A stretch of 64,000 nucleotides of DNA from Chryseobacterium potabilaquae (GCF_902728265.1 NZ_CACVBR010000014.1:1-64000); one strand, 5' to 3'; shown: positions 17,924-26,821, counted from the stretch's first letter. A program made the numbers and translations. Notes: generated from the letters alone by a model not told the origin.

Positions 17924-19825
17924 ATGAATGCTAGAGTTTTAGAATTATTAAAAAGTCCTAAAAAGATCCTTTCAGAAGATTTAGTTCTGTTGAAGGAAGA
18001 AATTAATTCGTTCCCTTACATTCAAAATATAAGAGCTCTTCACTTATATGGGGTTCACTTATATGATAAGGATAAATATCAGGGAGAATTGTCTACAACA
18101 GCGGCATATACTACTGATAAAAAAATTCTTTATCAGTTAATCAATGGTGAAGTTAAACCTCGACAGATGTCTCCTACTATTCAGGAAAAGTCAGGTATAA
18201 TTGAACAAGAAACTAAAAATGATCAAATTACTAGAGCTTTTCCTATTAAAAGAGATGACGAGTACCTTCTAGATTTGCAATCTGAACCAAAACATGTGTT
18301 TATAAATGGGGAAAGAAATAGGATTTTATTTGAAGGTGAAGAGAACTTTCTTACTGGTGAAAATGTTGAAGTCATTGATATTAAATCCACTCTGGAATCA
18401 GGATCACTCATTACTCAGAAAATAGATGAAAATTCATTAGAGGCTGTTACGGATTCAATGAATACTTCTGTTGAGGAAAAGGAGAATGAAGTCAATATTC
18501 ATGATAATCGAGAAGAAATATCTTCAGCACTAAACTCGGATGAAAAAGAGGGAGTAACACCTTTTCAAATCACTTCTAATGAAGAGGAAAATAAGGATAT
18601 GGATGAATCGGTTGTTGTTCAAGATGAAGAATCAAAAATTGAATTAAACACTTCGTTTTCTTCAGAAAAGCTTATCGATGAGGAAAAAATAGCCTCTGAG
18701 AAGTCAATTATTCAAGAAGATTCAGAACTTAGTTTCCATGGGATGGAATCCTTTATGCCTGACGTAAAAATTCAATCGAATAATAATTTTTCGCAAGAAA
18801 CAGCAGAAACTTCTCTTCCTAATTTCAATAAGCATGAAGAGGAAATGCGTCGTTTGATTGAAGAGGTAGAGAAAAAAATGCAAGAAGGAAAAAGTGTTAC
18901 TTCTAAGGTTGAGTTAGATCATAAAAATGATGGGGGGAACCATGGAATTAGTTTTTCAGAAACGCAAGCATTTAGTGTAGATTCTTCACTAGCTCCGAAA
19001 AAAGATGATATTTCTAAGGTAGAATATGTTTCAAACGAAATTGTTTCCAACATACAAACAGATGAGTTACCAGAGAAAGGAACAAATAGGGAAGAGGGTA
19101 TTTATAATGAGGATAATATAAAACATTCTGCTTGGAAACCTATGAATGTAGAATCTCATATTCCGGATTCTATGATAAGTATTAGTAGTGAAGAAAAAAT
19201 AACAGCGATTGAGCATGAAGAGGGTTTAAAAAAAGAAAAAATAGAGCCCCAAGTAGACGTTGCAGAGGAAGAACCCAATATATTATTAGAGAATAATAAA
19301 GAAATTCAAGGAAATATTGAGATTGAGGATGTGCATAAGGAAGCCCCTGCAATGAATGTCTCTTTCTTCAGCTCTAATATTTCTTCCTGGACTACAGATG
19401 GAAAGAAGGATGAACCAAAAGATGTAAGTGAGACTGTAGGAAATCAAGAAGTAGAACCGATTACGGATCCTAATATTAGTAATGTTCCTGGATTCATTAA
19501 TACATGGCAAAGCTGGCTAAAGATTGATAGAGTTGGAGATATAGAAAAATATAAAGTTGAGAATAAAAGTAAAGTGATTGATACTTTCATTGAGAATAAT
19601 CCTAAAATTAGTCAGCTAAGAGATGAAAGTAGTTATGTTATTAAGGAAAAAGCAAATGATATTTCTCATTTAATGACCGAAACCTTGGCTAACTTATATA
19701 TCGAGCAAAAATTATATACAAAAGCGATCAAGGCCTTTGAAATATTAATTAGTAAAAATCCTGATAAAAAAGAGTATTTTGAAGGAAAAATACAGGAAGT
19801 TAAAGATATTAAAAATAGAAATTAA
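17924..19825 (+). CDS. Long acidic protein with C-terminal TPR-like segment
   Basis: I choose the ATG at 17924, two bases after the lptE stop; the frame also opens at a TTG nine bases upstream inside lptE. This gives 633 aa. Residues 1-75 are a compact helical region (ARVLELLKSPKKILSEDLVL). About 80-540 is very rich in Glu, Asp, Ser and Asn and probably disordered. About 545-633 is helical with a TPR-like pair (LANLYIEQKLYTKAIKAFEILI). No catalytic motif and no signal peptide are visible. The family is known next to lptE in flavobacteria as a tetratricopeptide protein, but its function is not established. Confidence 0.75.
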   Translation: MNARVLELLKSPKKILSEDLVLLKEEINSFPYIQNIRALHLYGVHLYDKDKYQGELSTTAAYTTDKKILYQLINGEVKPRQMSPTIQEKSGIIEQETKNDQITRAFPIKRDDEYLLDLQSEPKHVFINGERNRILFEGEENFLTGENVEVIDIKSTLESGSLITQKIDENSLEAVTDSMNTSVEEKENEVNIHDNREEISSALNSDEKEGVTPFQITSNEEENKDMDESVVVQDEESKIELNTSFSSEKLIDEEKIASEKSIIQEDSELSFHGMESFMPDVKIQSNNNFSQETAETSLPNFNKHEEEMRRLIEEVEKKMQEGKSVTSKVELDHKNDGGNHGISFSETQAFSVDSSLAPKKDDISKVEYVSNEIVSNIQTDELPEKGTNREEGIYNEDNIKHSAWKPMNVESHIPDSMISISSEEKITAIEHEEGLKKEKIEPQVDVAEEEPNILLENNKEIQGNIEIEDVHKEAPAMNVSFFSSNISSWTTDGKKDEPKDVSETVGNQEVEPITDPNISNVPGFINTWQSWLKIDRVGDIEKYKVENKSKVIDTFIENNPKISQLRDESSYVIKEKANDISHLMTETLANLYIEQKLYTKAIKAFEILISKNPDKKEYFEGKIQEVKDIKNRN

Positions 19826-19870
19826 CCAATTAATAGATGAAGTATTAAAGGTTAAAAGTCTTTATAAATC

Positions 19871-19903
19871 AAAAATCGGAGAGCTCCTTTCTTCGATTTT
19901 TTT
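19871..19903. terminator. Terminator between convergent genes
   Basis: An inverted repeat with AAAAATCG at 19871-19878 and CGATTTTT from 19894, followed by a T-run. It separates the acidic-protein operon from the convergent DUF4126 gene. Confidence 0.7.
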
Positions 19904-20501
19904 ATGTATTAGAGGGGACTTTTCTTAATTTTCGCCATGCATTTCTTCCTAATATAAAAACAGAAATGATTAAGATAATAGTACAAATTCCTGCTATAAT
20001 GGGAGTGATCATTGCTAAAAATGACATTATACCGGCACCAGCGGTTTCAGTTGTTCCTACAATAGGGTTTCCAAGCCCTCCTGTGGTTACAGCCGAGGCT
20101 GCACGAATTCCTGCAAATCCAGAGCTGATAGTGGCAGCGGTTCCTCCTCCGGCTATTAATGCTAATGCCCATTGAAAAAATGTCCCAAATTCTGTAAATT
20201 GGCTTGCAAATAAAATAGAACCGGCAATGGTTGCCATGGGGACAGATAAAGTGTCTAATAGATTATCAATAAATGGGATGTAATAAGCCAAAATTTCGAT
20301 AATTGTAGCAGTTCCTGTCGTAATAAGACTTGGAATACTGGCTAGCCATTCAAACTGTTCATTCATTGGAATCCAATGAAAATAAGAAGCCAAACTTACC
20401 GCAAACATCGGAAGGAATACTCTAAAACCTGTTGCGGCTGCCAAACCAAGACCAATGAAGGCACTTATTATATAGGGTAAATAAGGAATATCTTCTAACA
20501 T
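19902..20501 (-). CDS. DUF4126 family membrane protein
   Basis: 199 aa, strongly hydrophobic, with about five membrane segments. GLGLAAATGFRVFLPMF near the start and the glycine/alanine-rich GGGTAATISSGFAGIRAASA in the middle are typical of DUF4126. The C-terminus ends in a short basic tail (RNAWRKLRKV). The biochemical role is unknown. It is 76 bases downstream of rnpA on the same strand and may be the tail of that operon. Confidence 0.85.
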   Translation of the reverse strand: MLEDIPYLPYIISAFIGLGLAAATGFRVFLPMFAVSLASYFHWIPMNEQFEWLASIPSLITTGTATIIEILAYYIPFIDNLLDTLSVPMATIAGSILFASQFTEFGTFFQWALALIAGGGTAATISSGFAGIRAASAVTTGGLGNPIVGTTETAGAGIMSFLAMITPIIAGICTIILIISVFILGRNAWRKLRKVPSNT

Positions 20502-20577
20502 GTTAATTTTCAGATTGGTTTTATTAAAGTTACAAAAACTTATGGAAATATTGTTATCTCTGAAAATAAGGATATAA

Positions 20578-20958
20578 TCATTTTTTTAAAGGGTGAGTCT
20601 TCTGGCAAAGTTGTTTAAACTGAGTTTCAACATCTTGAAATTTTTTTGGCATTTCAGGAGAAACCCAAAATAGCATGGTTAATGTTTTCTCTCCAAATGC
20701 CTGTTGGAATATGCTCTTATTTAAGCGGTAGGCTTCTCGCATTAATCTTTTAATACGATTTCTATGGACAGCCTTTTTAAAATATTTTTTAGAAACTGAA
20801 ACTGCAAACTTTGTGCTTTCAATAGGAAATGTAGGCTTATTTTTGAGAGTAATAATTCTCAAGTTTCCACTCGTTAACCATTTGCCTTTTTCGAAAAGCA
20901 AAGTAATTTCAGCGTTTTTTTTGAGTTTTTCTGCTCGGGAATATCGGAAATCTTGCAT
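20578..20958 (-). CDS. rnpA: Ribonuclease P protein component
   Basis: The protein subunit of RNase P, which binds the catalytic RNA and helps cut the 5' leader from pre-tRNAs. 126 aa. The signature RNRIKRLMREAYR lies at residues 66-78, preceded by FAVSVSKKYFKKAV. The protein is basic and of normal length. Its ATG overlaps the tcdA stop by one base. In many bacteria rnpA lies next to rpmH and yidC; here it is the third gene of a tatD-tcdA-rnpA unit. Confidence 0.94.
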   Translation of the reverse strand: MQDFRYSRAEKLKKNAEITLLFEKGKWLTSGNLRIITLKNKPTFPIESTKFAVSVSKKYFKKAVHRNRIKRLMREAYRLNKSIFQQAFGEKTLTMLFWVSPEMPKKFQDVETQFKQLCQKTHPLKK

Positions 20959-21683
20959 TAATCTTTTTTCACTAAATGATTGATTACTTCTGCTGCTGCA
21001 TAAAGTCCAAATATGGCGGGAATAAAACTTATTGTACCATAAAAAGATTTTTTAAAATTACTTCCATCAGTCATTTTAAGACTTTCTTCTTTTTGAAGTT
21101 CATTAGAAAAAACACATCTGAATCCTTTATTAATTTTTTCTTTTTTAAGCCTTTTTCGGACTTGCTTTGCTAAGAAACAATTATGAGTTTTACTAATATC
21201 CCTAACCATTACTTTGCTAGGGTCGGTTTTGCCACCTGCCCCCATTGAGCTGATTATTTTAATCTTTCTTTTTCTTGCTGCTTTAATTAGAAATAACTTT
21301 GGAGTTACACTATCAATGCAGTCTAGAATATAATTAAAATTTCCCGAGTCGATAACCTCTTCCATTCTTTCAGGATTTAGAAACTCGTTAATCTTTACTA
21401 AATTAAGGGTAGGGTTAATGTCTAGGAGTCTTTCAGCTACTACTTCCACTTTATGCTTACCAATAGTAGAATGTAAAGCTGGTAACTGTCTGTTAATGTT
21501 TGTGATATCTACAGTGTCTCCATCAACGATGGTCATGTTTCCTACACCTGCTCGTGCCAAAAACTCAGCAGCAAATGATCCAACACCCCCTAAACCTACA
21601 ACTAAAATGTTGGCTTTCATTAATTTATCCAATCCATCTTCTTTTATGAGAAGTTCTGTTCTTTCTAACCAATATTTATCCAT
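20958..21683 (-). CDS. tcdA: tRNA threonylcarbamoyladenosine dehydratase (ThiF/E1 family)
   Basis: An ATP-dependent enzyme that cyclises t6A37 to ct6A in ANN-decoding tRNAs. 241 aa with the E1-like nucleotide site VVGLGGVGSFAAEFLARAG (GLGGVG at 30-35). D54 and the NINRQLPALHSTIG segment are typical of the TcdA/CsdL branch, as are DCIDSVTPKLFLI and the SSMGAGGKTDPSKV stretch. It overlaps tatD upstream by 8 bases and rnpA downstream by 1 base, so the three are translated from one mRNA. The pairing with rnpA gives a tRNA-maturation theme. Confidence 0.92.
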   Translation of the reverse strand: MDKYWLERTELLIKEDGLDKLMKANILVVGLGGVGSFAAEFLARAGVGNMTIVDGDTVDITNINRQLPALHSTIGKHKVEVVAERLLDINPTLNLVKINEFLNPERMEEVIDSGNFNYILDCIDSVTPKLFLIKAARKRKIKIISSMGAGGKTDPSKVMVRDISKTHNCFLAKQVRKRLKKEKINKGFRCVFSNELQKEESLKMTDGSNFKKSFYGTISFIPAIFGLYAAAEVINHLVKKD

Positions 21684-22302
21684 TTCTTATAGTGTCTAGA
21701 TTTTCTAAAATTTGCTCGCTAAGTTGCTTTAAAGAGATTCCTTTAAGTAAGGAAACTTTTTTGTATAACTCTTCAATAATAAAATCATCATTATCCGTTT
21801 CCAAAAATAATTTATCTAGCGGAGTAATTCTTATTGTATTTTGCAAAGATAAATTATACAAAACGGCTTTTCCAACACTCAGATAAAAATTATTTTTTAG
21901 TAAATCTTCCGCAACTCCTTGTTTTTTATTGAATCCATGAATAATCATAGCTTGTGTAGCTTGTTTTTTAAAGGATATGACTTCATAAAATTTTCTAACA
22001 CAATGTATAATTAAAGGTTTTCTCATCTCATTGGATAGCTGTATTTGTTTTATAAATATCATTTCCTGTATTTTGGGATCTATTGGGACAAGTGAATCCA
22101 GTCCACATTCTCCTATTGCAAAACAATGATCAGAGATGTTAGAAGTTAGCCAATCTATTTGGTTTTCAATGGAATTACAATTAATATCTCTAGGGTGTAT
22201 TCCTACAGAATATAAAGTGGAGGGTATAGCCTCATTATATTCCAAGTTATAAATTCCATAAGATATATTTTTCTTATGGTGATGAAAATCAAAATAATCC
22301 AT
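21676..22302 (-). CDS. TatD family metal-dependent hydrolase
   Basis: I take the ATG at 22302 (the frame also opens at a TTG six bases upstream), giving 208 aa, shorter than the usual 255-265 for TatD. The metal-binding order is recognisable: HxH at H7/H9 in FDFHHHKK, E in AIGECGLD, His in PLIIHCVR, His in MIIHGFNK and Asp in FLETDND. TatD proteins are DNases or phosphodiesterases acting in DNA repair or quality control. The short length reflects compact loops rather than a lost metal site. The gene overlaps tcdA by 8 bases. Confidence 0.88.
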   Translation of the reverse strand: MDYFDFHHHKKNISYGIYNLEYNEAIPSTLYSVGIHPRDINCNSIENQIDWLTSNISDHCFAIGECGLDSLVPIDPKIQEMIFIKQIQLSNEMRKPLIIHCVRKFYEVISFKKQATQAMIIHGFNKKQGVAEDLLKNNFYLSVGKAVLYNLSLQNTIRITPLDKLFLETDNDDFIIEELYKKVSLLKGISLKQLSEQILENLDTIRNG

Positions 22303-22399
22303 TTTCAAAAATACTATTTATATAGAATTAATGTAAAATTTTTAAACAGACGTTTACAAATATGTTAAATTTTCTTTAACTTTACTCAAAGTACATTTC

Positions 22400-23029
22400 A
22401 TGAGGAAAAGATTTACTGAAAAACAAATTCATATTTTAGATATTGCAGAAGAATTAATAGCGAAAAAAGGTTATGAAGGAACATCAGTAAGAGATATATG
22501 TTCGAAAGCCAATATCAATGTTGCTATGATTTCCTATTATTTTGGTTCTAAAGAGAAGATGATGACCTATCTCTATCAGTATAGGGTGCTGAAAACTAGG
22601 GAAAAATTTTCTGAGTTTGCGGATACTATTAATGATGGAAAGCCAGAAATGCAAATGAAAGAAATGATCAAATATATTGTTTCACAACTATTCAAATATA
22701 ACTATTTTCATGGTTTTGTTACCCAAGAGCTTAGGCATACGGAGAATTTAAAAGACGAACTTTTGGACTTTTATCAACTATTTGTAAAAAAATTAGATGA
22801 GGTAATTAAAAAAGGAGTTGCTTCGGGAGTTTTTACCTTTACTCCTAAGCCGGAAGATATTCTTACGACTATTATAGGATCAACATTATTTGTGATTCGA
22901 AACAGAAATTTCTACGAGCTCTATGTCCCGAGTAAAAATGAAGAAACATATACTAAAGAAGCTGAAAAAAAAATAAGAATGAATCTCTTACTCAGCGTTT
23001 TTGCAATTTTGGGATACGCTGCAGACTAA
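22400..23029 (+). CDS. TetR/AcrR family transcriptional regulator
   Basis: 209 aa. The N-terminal DNA-binding domain (about 5-50) reads ILDIAEELIAKKGYEGTSV, then ICSKANINVAMISYYFGSKEKMM, the standard TetR helix-turn-helix. The C-terminal helical domain (about 60-205) would bind a ligand that I cannot predict. It is divergent from tatD and followed by bamD on the same strand, with a -7 box between them, so it is probably not co-transcribed with bamD. Targets unknown. Confidence 0.92.
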   Translation: MRKRFTEKQIHILDIAEELIAKKGYEGTSVRDICSKANINVAMISYYFGSKEKMMTYLYQYRVLKTREKFSEFADTINDGKPEMQMKEMIKYIVSQLFKYNYFHGFVTQELRHTENLKDELLDFYQLFVKKLDEVIKKGVASGVFTFTPKPEDILTTIIGSTLFVIRNRNFYELYVPSKNEETYTKEAEKKIRMNLLLSVFAILGYAAD

Positions 23030-23076
23030 AATTACGTTAAATAATCATAAAAAAAAATCTATTGATAAAAAAGTTA

Positions 23077-23084
23077 TATTTTTG
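23077..23084 (+). promoter_or_regulatory. -7 element TATTTTTG upstream of bamD
   Basis: A match to TAnnTTTG, 46 bases before the bamD start. A TTG lies only 12 bases upstream, which is closer than usual. Confidence 0.45.
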
Positions 23085-23130
23085 CAAATTAATAGGTCGG
23101 TCATAGAACCCGAAAATTGTTGAATTTTTT

Positions 23131-24126
23131 ATGAAAAAATATATTTTAGGTCTTTTTGCCGTTGCTGTACTTTCATCTTGTGCGAGCCAACAGGAAAAAG
23201 CAATGAAAAGTGCTGATAAAAACTATATTTTAAAAATAGCGAATGAAAATTTTGCTAAAAAGAAATGGAAAAATGCCTTAGCACTTTATGATAGGCTAGC
23301 TAATCTTGTGGCTGGAACGGACGATTTTCCCAATGTGGGTTTTAATACTGCATATGCGAACTATTATGATAAAAGCTACAAATTAGCAGGACATCAGTTT
23401 AAGAACTTTGCTGTTAATTTTTCTAAGGATCCTAGAGCTGAGGAGGCGGCTTATATGTCTGCGTTATGTTATTATGAAGGATCAATGGATTATAATTTAG
23501 ATCAAACAAGTACCACACTTGCAATCAATGAAATGCAGGATTTTTTAAACAATTATCCGAACTCCGAAAGGGCTAAGAATATTAGCCAGTTGATTGATGA
23601 ACTGTCTTATAAGTTAGAATTTAAGGCATATGAAAATGCTAGACAATATTTCAAAATGGCAGAATATAAAGCTGCTAATGTGGCTTTGGAAAATGTTTTA
23701 GAAGATTTTCCGAGTACTAAGTTACGTCCAAAAATCTACGATTATATTATGAAGTCGAGATATGAATTGGCAACAAAATCAATATATGATCTTAAGGATG
23801 AACGAATTGAAAATGCGTTGTCATTTACTCGACAGGTTGAAAAAGAACTTCCGGATACTGAATATTCTAAAACGGCTTTGGATCTGAGAGAAAAACTTGA
23901 AAAGGAAAAACAGAATTTTGTGGTTGTTAAAAAACAAACAGAAGCGAAAATGGCGGCTCTTACTGAAAAGCAGAAGAAAATAGCTAATAAACTCGCAGAA
24001 CAGAATAAAACTCAGCAACAAGTAAAGGATCAGGTAGACGCTGAAAAGAAAGCAATGAAGATACAGAGGGATAGTGCGGCACTTATGACCCCTCCGCCTG
24101 CGGCGACTTTCAAAATTCAAAGATAA
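23131..24126 (+). CDS. bamD: Outer membrane protein assembly factor BamD
   Basis: A lipoprotein of the BAM complex that folds barrels into the outer membrane. 331 aa. The lipobox ends at C17 (AVLSSC). TPR-like helices run from about 30 to 250, with the conserved segments DPRAEEAAYMSALCYYEGS and FLNNYPNSERAKNI. The C-terminal 70 residues are a charged coiled coil (KKQTEAKMAALTEKQKKIA) ending in a Pro/Ala stretch, longer than in E. coli BamD (about 245 aa). It heads the common flavobacterial run bamD-rpoZ-coaBC-DUF4835-recN. Confidence 0.92.
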   Translation: MKKYILGLFAVAVLSSCASQQEKAMKSADKNYILKIANENFAKKKWKNALALYDRLANLVAGTDDFPNVGFNTAYANYYDKSYKLAGHQFKNFAVNFSKDPRAEEAAYMSALCYYEGSMDYNLDQTSTTLAINEMQDFLNNYPNSERAKNISQLIDELSYKLEFKAYENARQYFKMAEYKAANVALENVLEDFPSTKLRPKIYDYIMKSRYELATKSIYDLKDERIENALSFTRQVEKELPDTEYSKTALDLREKLEKEKQNFVVVKKQTEAKMAALTEKQKKIANKLAEQNKTQQQVKDQVDAEKKAMKIQRDSAALMTPPPAATFKIQR

Positions 24127-24130
24127 TTCG

Positions 24131-24138
24131 TAAATTTG
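24131..24138 (+). promoter_or_regulatory. -7 element TAAATTTG upstream of rpoZ
   Basis: A match to TAnnTTTG, 30 bases before the rpoZ ATG. No clear -33 TTG because the region overlaps the end of bamD. Confidence 0.45.
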
Positions 24139-24167
24139 TAGTCTTAAAATAAAATAATTTTCTCAAA

Positions 24168-24491
24168 ATGAGTGTAAAAGATACAAAAGCAGAAGTAAAT
24201 ACAATTACTTACGATAAAGATAAGATTGAAGAAAAAGTAGGTTCAATCTATGAAGCTATTGTTATCATGGGAAAGAGAGCAGAACAAATTAATGCTGAAA
24301 TTCGCACTGAATTGCACAATAAGCTGGATGAATTTGCTGTTCACAATTCTACATTAGAAGAAGTTTTTGAAAATAGAGAGCAAATTGAAATCTCAAAACA
24401 TTATGAAAAACTTCCAAAACCAACTTCCATAGCTGTTGAAGAATGGTTAAATGATGACATCTATTTTAGAAAAACCGAAGAAAGAAAATAG
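24168..24491 (+). CDS. rpoZ: RNA polymerase omega subunit
   Basis: 107 aa. The core SIYEAIVIMGKRAEQINAEI corresponds to the conserved omega segment (normally a-x-RArQIn). The acidic extension and KLPKPTSIAVEEWLNDDIYF are typical of Bacteroidota RpoZ. Omega helps beta-prime fold and supports polymerase assembly. Its position between bamD and coaBC is typical. A terminator follows at 24514. Confidence 0.9.
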   Translation: MSVKDTKAEVNTITYDKDKIEEKVGSIYEAIVIMGKRAEQINAEIRTELHNKLDEFAVHNSTLEEVFENREQIEISKHYEKLPKPTSIAVEEWLNDDIYFRKTEERK

Positions 24492-24513
24492 TCATTATTG
24501 TTTTTTATACATG

Positions 24514-24552
24514 AAGGTCATGAAAGGATAAACTTCTTTTATGACCTTTTTT
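24514..24552 (+). terminator. Intrinsic terminator after rpoZ
   Basis: An 8-bp stem (24514-24521 with 24541-24548) with further weaker pairing inside, followed by TTTTTTG. It separates rpoZ from coaBC. Confidence 0.75.
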
Positions 24553-24612
24553 GTTTTATGCTGAGTTTATAATAAAAAATACTTAATTTAGTGTTTCAAA
24601 AATTAAAATTAC

Positions 24613-25812
24613 ATGAGTATTTCCAGAAAAAAAATACTTATCGCTATTTCTGGAGGGATTGCGGCATATAAAATTCATTTTCTAATACGAGAGTTTATCA
24701 AGAAGGGAGCCGAAGTACAAGTTATTATGACGCCTGGCGCTGAAAACTTCGTTACTGCATTAAGCATTTCAACATTATCAAAAAAGCCTGTTTATTCAGA
24801 TTTTTATGGACCTAATGGTACATGGAATAGCCATGTAGAGCTTGCTTTATGGGCAGATGTGATGATTATGGCCCCTTGTACAGCAAATACATTATCTAAA
24901 ATGATTCATGGAGGATGTGATAATTTGGTGATTGCAACTTATATGTCTGCAAAATGTCCTGTATTTATTGCTCCTGCGATGGATTTGGATATGTACAGAC
25001 ATCCTTCTACAAAACAAAATCTAGAATCTGCAGAAAAGTTTGGACATATTATCATTCCAGCTGAAGATGGAGAATTGGCAAGTGGGTTAATAGGGCAAGG
25101 AAGAATGGCGGAGCCGGAAACGATTTGTAAAAAGATTGAAGCCTTTTTTGAGACATCCTCCAAAAGTCTTGAAGGTAAAACAGTTTTAATTACTGCTGGT
25201 CCTACTTATGAAGCAATAGATCCCGTAAGATTTATAGGAAATCATTCTTCCGGGAAAATGGGATATTCTTTAGCTGAGGAGGCTTCAAAACGGGGAGCTC
25301 GAGTTATTCTAATTTCCGGACCTAGCTCTCAAAAAATAGAAGATAAAAATATAGACTTACATAAAGTTACCTCGGCAAAAGAAATGTTAGAAAAAGTTTT
25401 TGAATTCTATCATTTAGTAGATATCGGAATTGCTAGTGCTGCTGTAGCCGATTATGCTCCTAAAGAGGTTGCCCAAGAAAAAATTAAAAAAAATGATAGT
25501 ACCCTTACAATTGAGCTGATTAAAAATCCGGATATACTTAAAACGATGGGAGAAAAAAAGTCTCATCAACTTTTGGTAGGATTTGCTTTGGAAACTCATA
25601 ATGAGGATGAAAACGCTAAAGCAAAGCTTGAAAAGAAGAATTTGGATATGATTGTTTTAAATTCTCTTCGGGATCACGGAGCCGGTTTTAAAAATGATAC
25701 TAATAAAATCAAGATATTCACTAAAACAACGGAAAAAGAATTTGATCTTAAATCTAAAGATGAGGTAGCAAAAGATATACTTAATTTTATAGAGGAGCAG
25801 TTTTTAAAATAA
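24613..25812 (+). CDS. coaBC: Bifunctional phosphopantothenoylcysteine decarboxylase / phosphopantothenate-cysteine ligase
   Basis: Two consecutive steps of coenzyme A biosynthesis in one protein of 399 aa. The flavin-dependent CoaC domain (about 1-180) carries ISGGIAAYK, the active His H74 in WNSHVELALWAD and APAMDLDMYRHP. The CoaB domain (about 185-399) begins with TVLITAGPTYEAIDPVRFI and has GNHSSGKMGYSLAEEA, SAAVADYAP and LIKNPDIL. The domain order and length are normal. It is followed 36 bases later by the DUF4835 gene. Confidence 0.95.
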   Translation: MSISRKKILIAISGGIAAYKIHFLIREFIKKGAEVQVIMTPGAENFVTALSISTLSKKPVYSDFYGPNGTWNSHVELALWADVMIMAPCTANTLSKMIHGGCDNLVIATYMSAKCPVFIAPAMDLDMYRHPSTKQNLESAEKFGHIIIPAEDGELASGLIGQGRMAEPETICKKIEAFFETSSKSLEGKTVLITAGPTYEAIDPVRFIGNHSSGKMGYSLAEEASKRGARVILISGPSSQKIEDKNIDLHKVTSAKEMLEKVFEFYHLVDIGIASAAVADYAPKEVAQEKIKKNDSTLTIELIKNPDILKTMGEKKSHQLLVGFALETHNEDENAKAKLEKKNLDMIVLNSLRDHGAGFKNDTNKIKIFTKTTEKEFDLKSKDEVAKDILNFIEEQFLK

Positions 25813-25848
25813 TTTTAATAAATTTCCGTTCTCAATTTTTAATTAATA

Positions 25849-26751
25849 ATGAAAAAAATTATAAGTCTGTTTTTTCTGATCTTCTTGTTTAATAATTATT
25901 TTTCTCAAGAGCTATTGGCTACAGTACAAGTGAATTCTCAGCAATTAGGAGGAAGTAATCAACAAGCTTATAAGGCGTTGGAAAAAAGCCTTAGAGATTT
26001 TATTAATAATACCAGTTGGACTGGAAAGAAGCTTCAGAATTTTGAGAAGATTAAATCAAACTTCGCTATTGTGATCTCTGAAAGAGATGGAAATCGATTT
26101 AAAGGGACAATTGTAATCCAAGCCGTTAGGCCTGTATATAGCTCATCTTATGAGTCTCCGTTGATTAATCTTCAAGATAATAGATTTGGATTTGAATATA
26201 TTGAAAATGAGAATCTTGTTTTTAATGAAAGACAATTTTCAGGTAAAAATTTAATTGATGTAATAAGCTTTTACATTTATTTGATTTTGGGATATGATGC
26301 GGATAGCTTTCAATCCACGGGAGGAACGCAATGGTTTCAGAAGGCTCAACAAATTGCTCAAAATGGAGAATCTCAGAATACCTATGAAGGTTGGAAGCAG
26401 GTTAATGAACCAAGAAATCGGTCTCAGCTCATTAGGGAAATTTTAAACCCTAATATGAGCCAACTTCGCTCCACAATTTATAGCTACCATAGAGCCGGGT
26501 TGGATAATCTTTTTAATCAGGATCAAACTCTTGCAAAAAAAGCTATTTTTGATGCCCTTATGAAGTTGAAAATGTATGAAAATTCATTTCAGCAGAATTA
26601 TTTCTTTGATGTTTTCATGAGTAGTAAAAGTGATGAGATCTTTAATATTTTTAATTCCGGAAATAACGGAGGAATTGTAATAGGTGATTTAAAACAATTG
26701 ATGTTAACTCTATCACCTAAAAATCAAGCAAAGTGGGAACAATGGAAATAA
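25849..26751 (+). CDS. DUF4835 family secreted protein
   Basis: 300 aa with a signal peptide (KKIISLFFLIFLFNNYFSQ). The mature N-terminus ELLATVQVNSQQLGG, followed by KALEKSLRDFINNTSW and GTIVIQAVRPVYSSSY, is the typical DUF4835 pattern. The family is restricted to Bacteroidota, lies almost always between coaBC and recN, and has no established function. It probably acts in the periplasm. The frame is complete and ends 70 bases before recN. Confidence 0.9.
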   Translation: MKKIISLFFLIFLFNNYFSQELLATVQVNSQQLGGSNQQAYKALEKSLRDFINNTSWTGKKLQNFEKIKSNFAIVISERDGNRFKGTIVIQAVRPVYSSSYESPLINLQDNRFGFEYIENENLVFNERQFSGKNLIDVISFYIYLILGYDADSFQSTGGTQWFQKAQQIAQNGESQNTYEGWKQVNEPRNRSQLIREILNPNMSQLRSTIYSYHRAGLDNLFNQDQTLAKKAIFDALMKLKMYENSFQQNYFFDVFMSSKSDEIFNIFNSGNNGGIVIGDLKQLMLTLSPKNQAKWEQWK

Positions 26752-26785
26752 GAAAATCAGGTTTTTCTTTTGTAGTCTAAAGTTC

Positions 26786-26793
26786 TATATTTG
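26786..26793 (+). promoter_or_regulatory. -7 element TATATTTG upstream of recN
   Basis: A perfect TAnnTTTG box, 29 bases before the recN start. A TTG lies 13 bases upstream of it, shorter than the usual 17-23. Confidence 0.5.
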
Positions 26794-26821
26794 CAGTATA
26801 TAAAGAAATCTGCCATAATCG

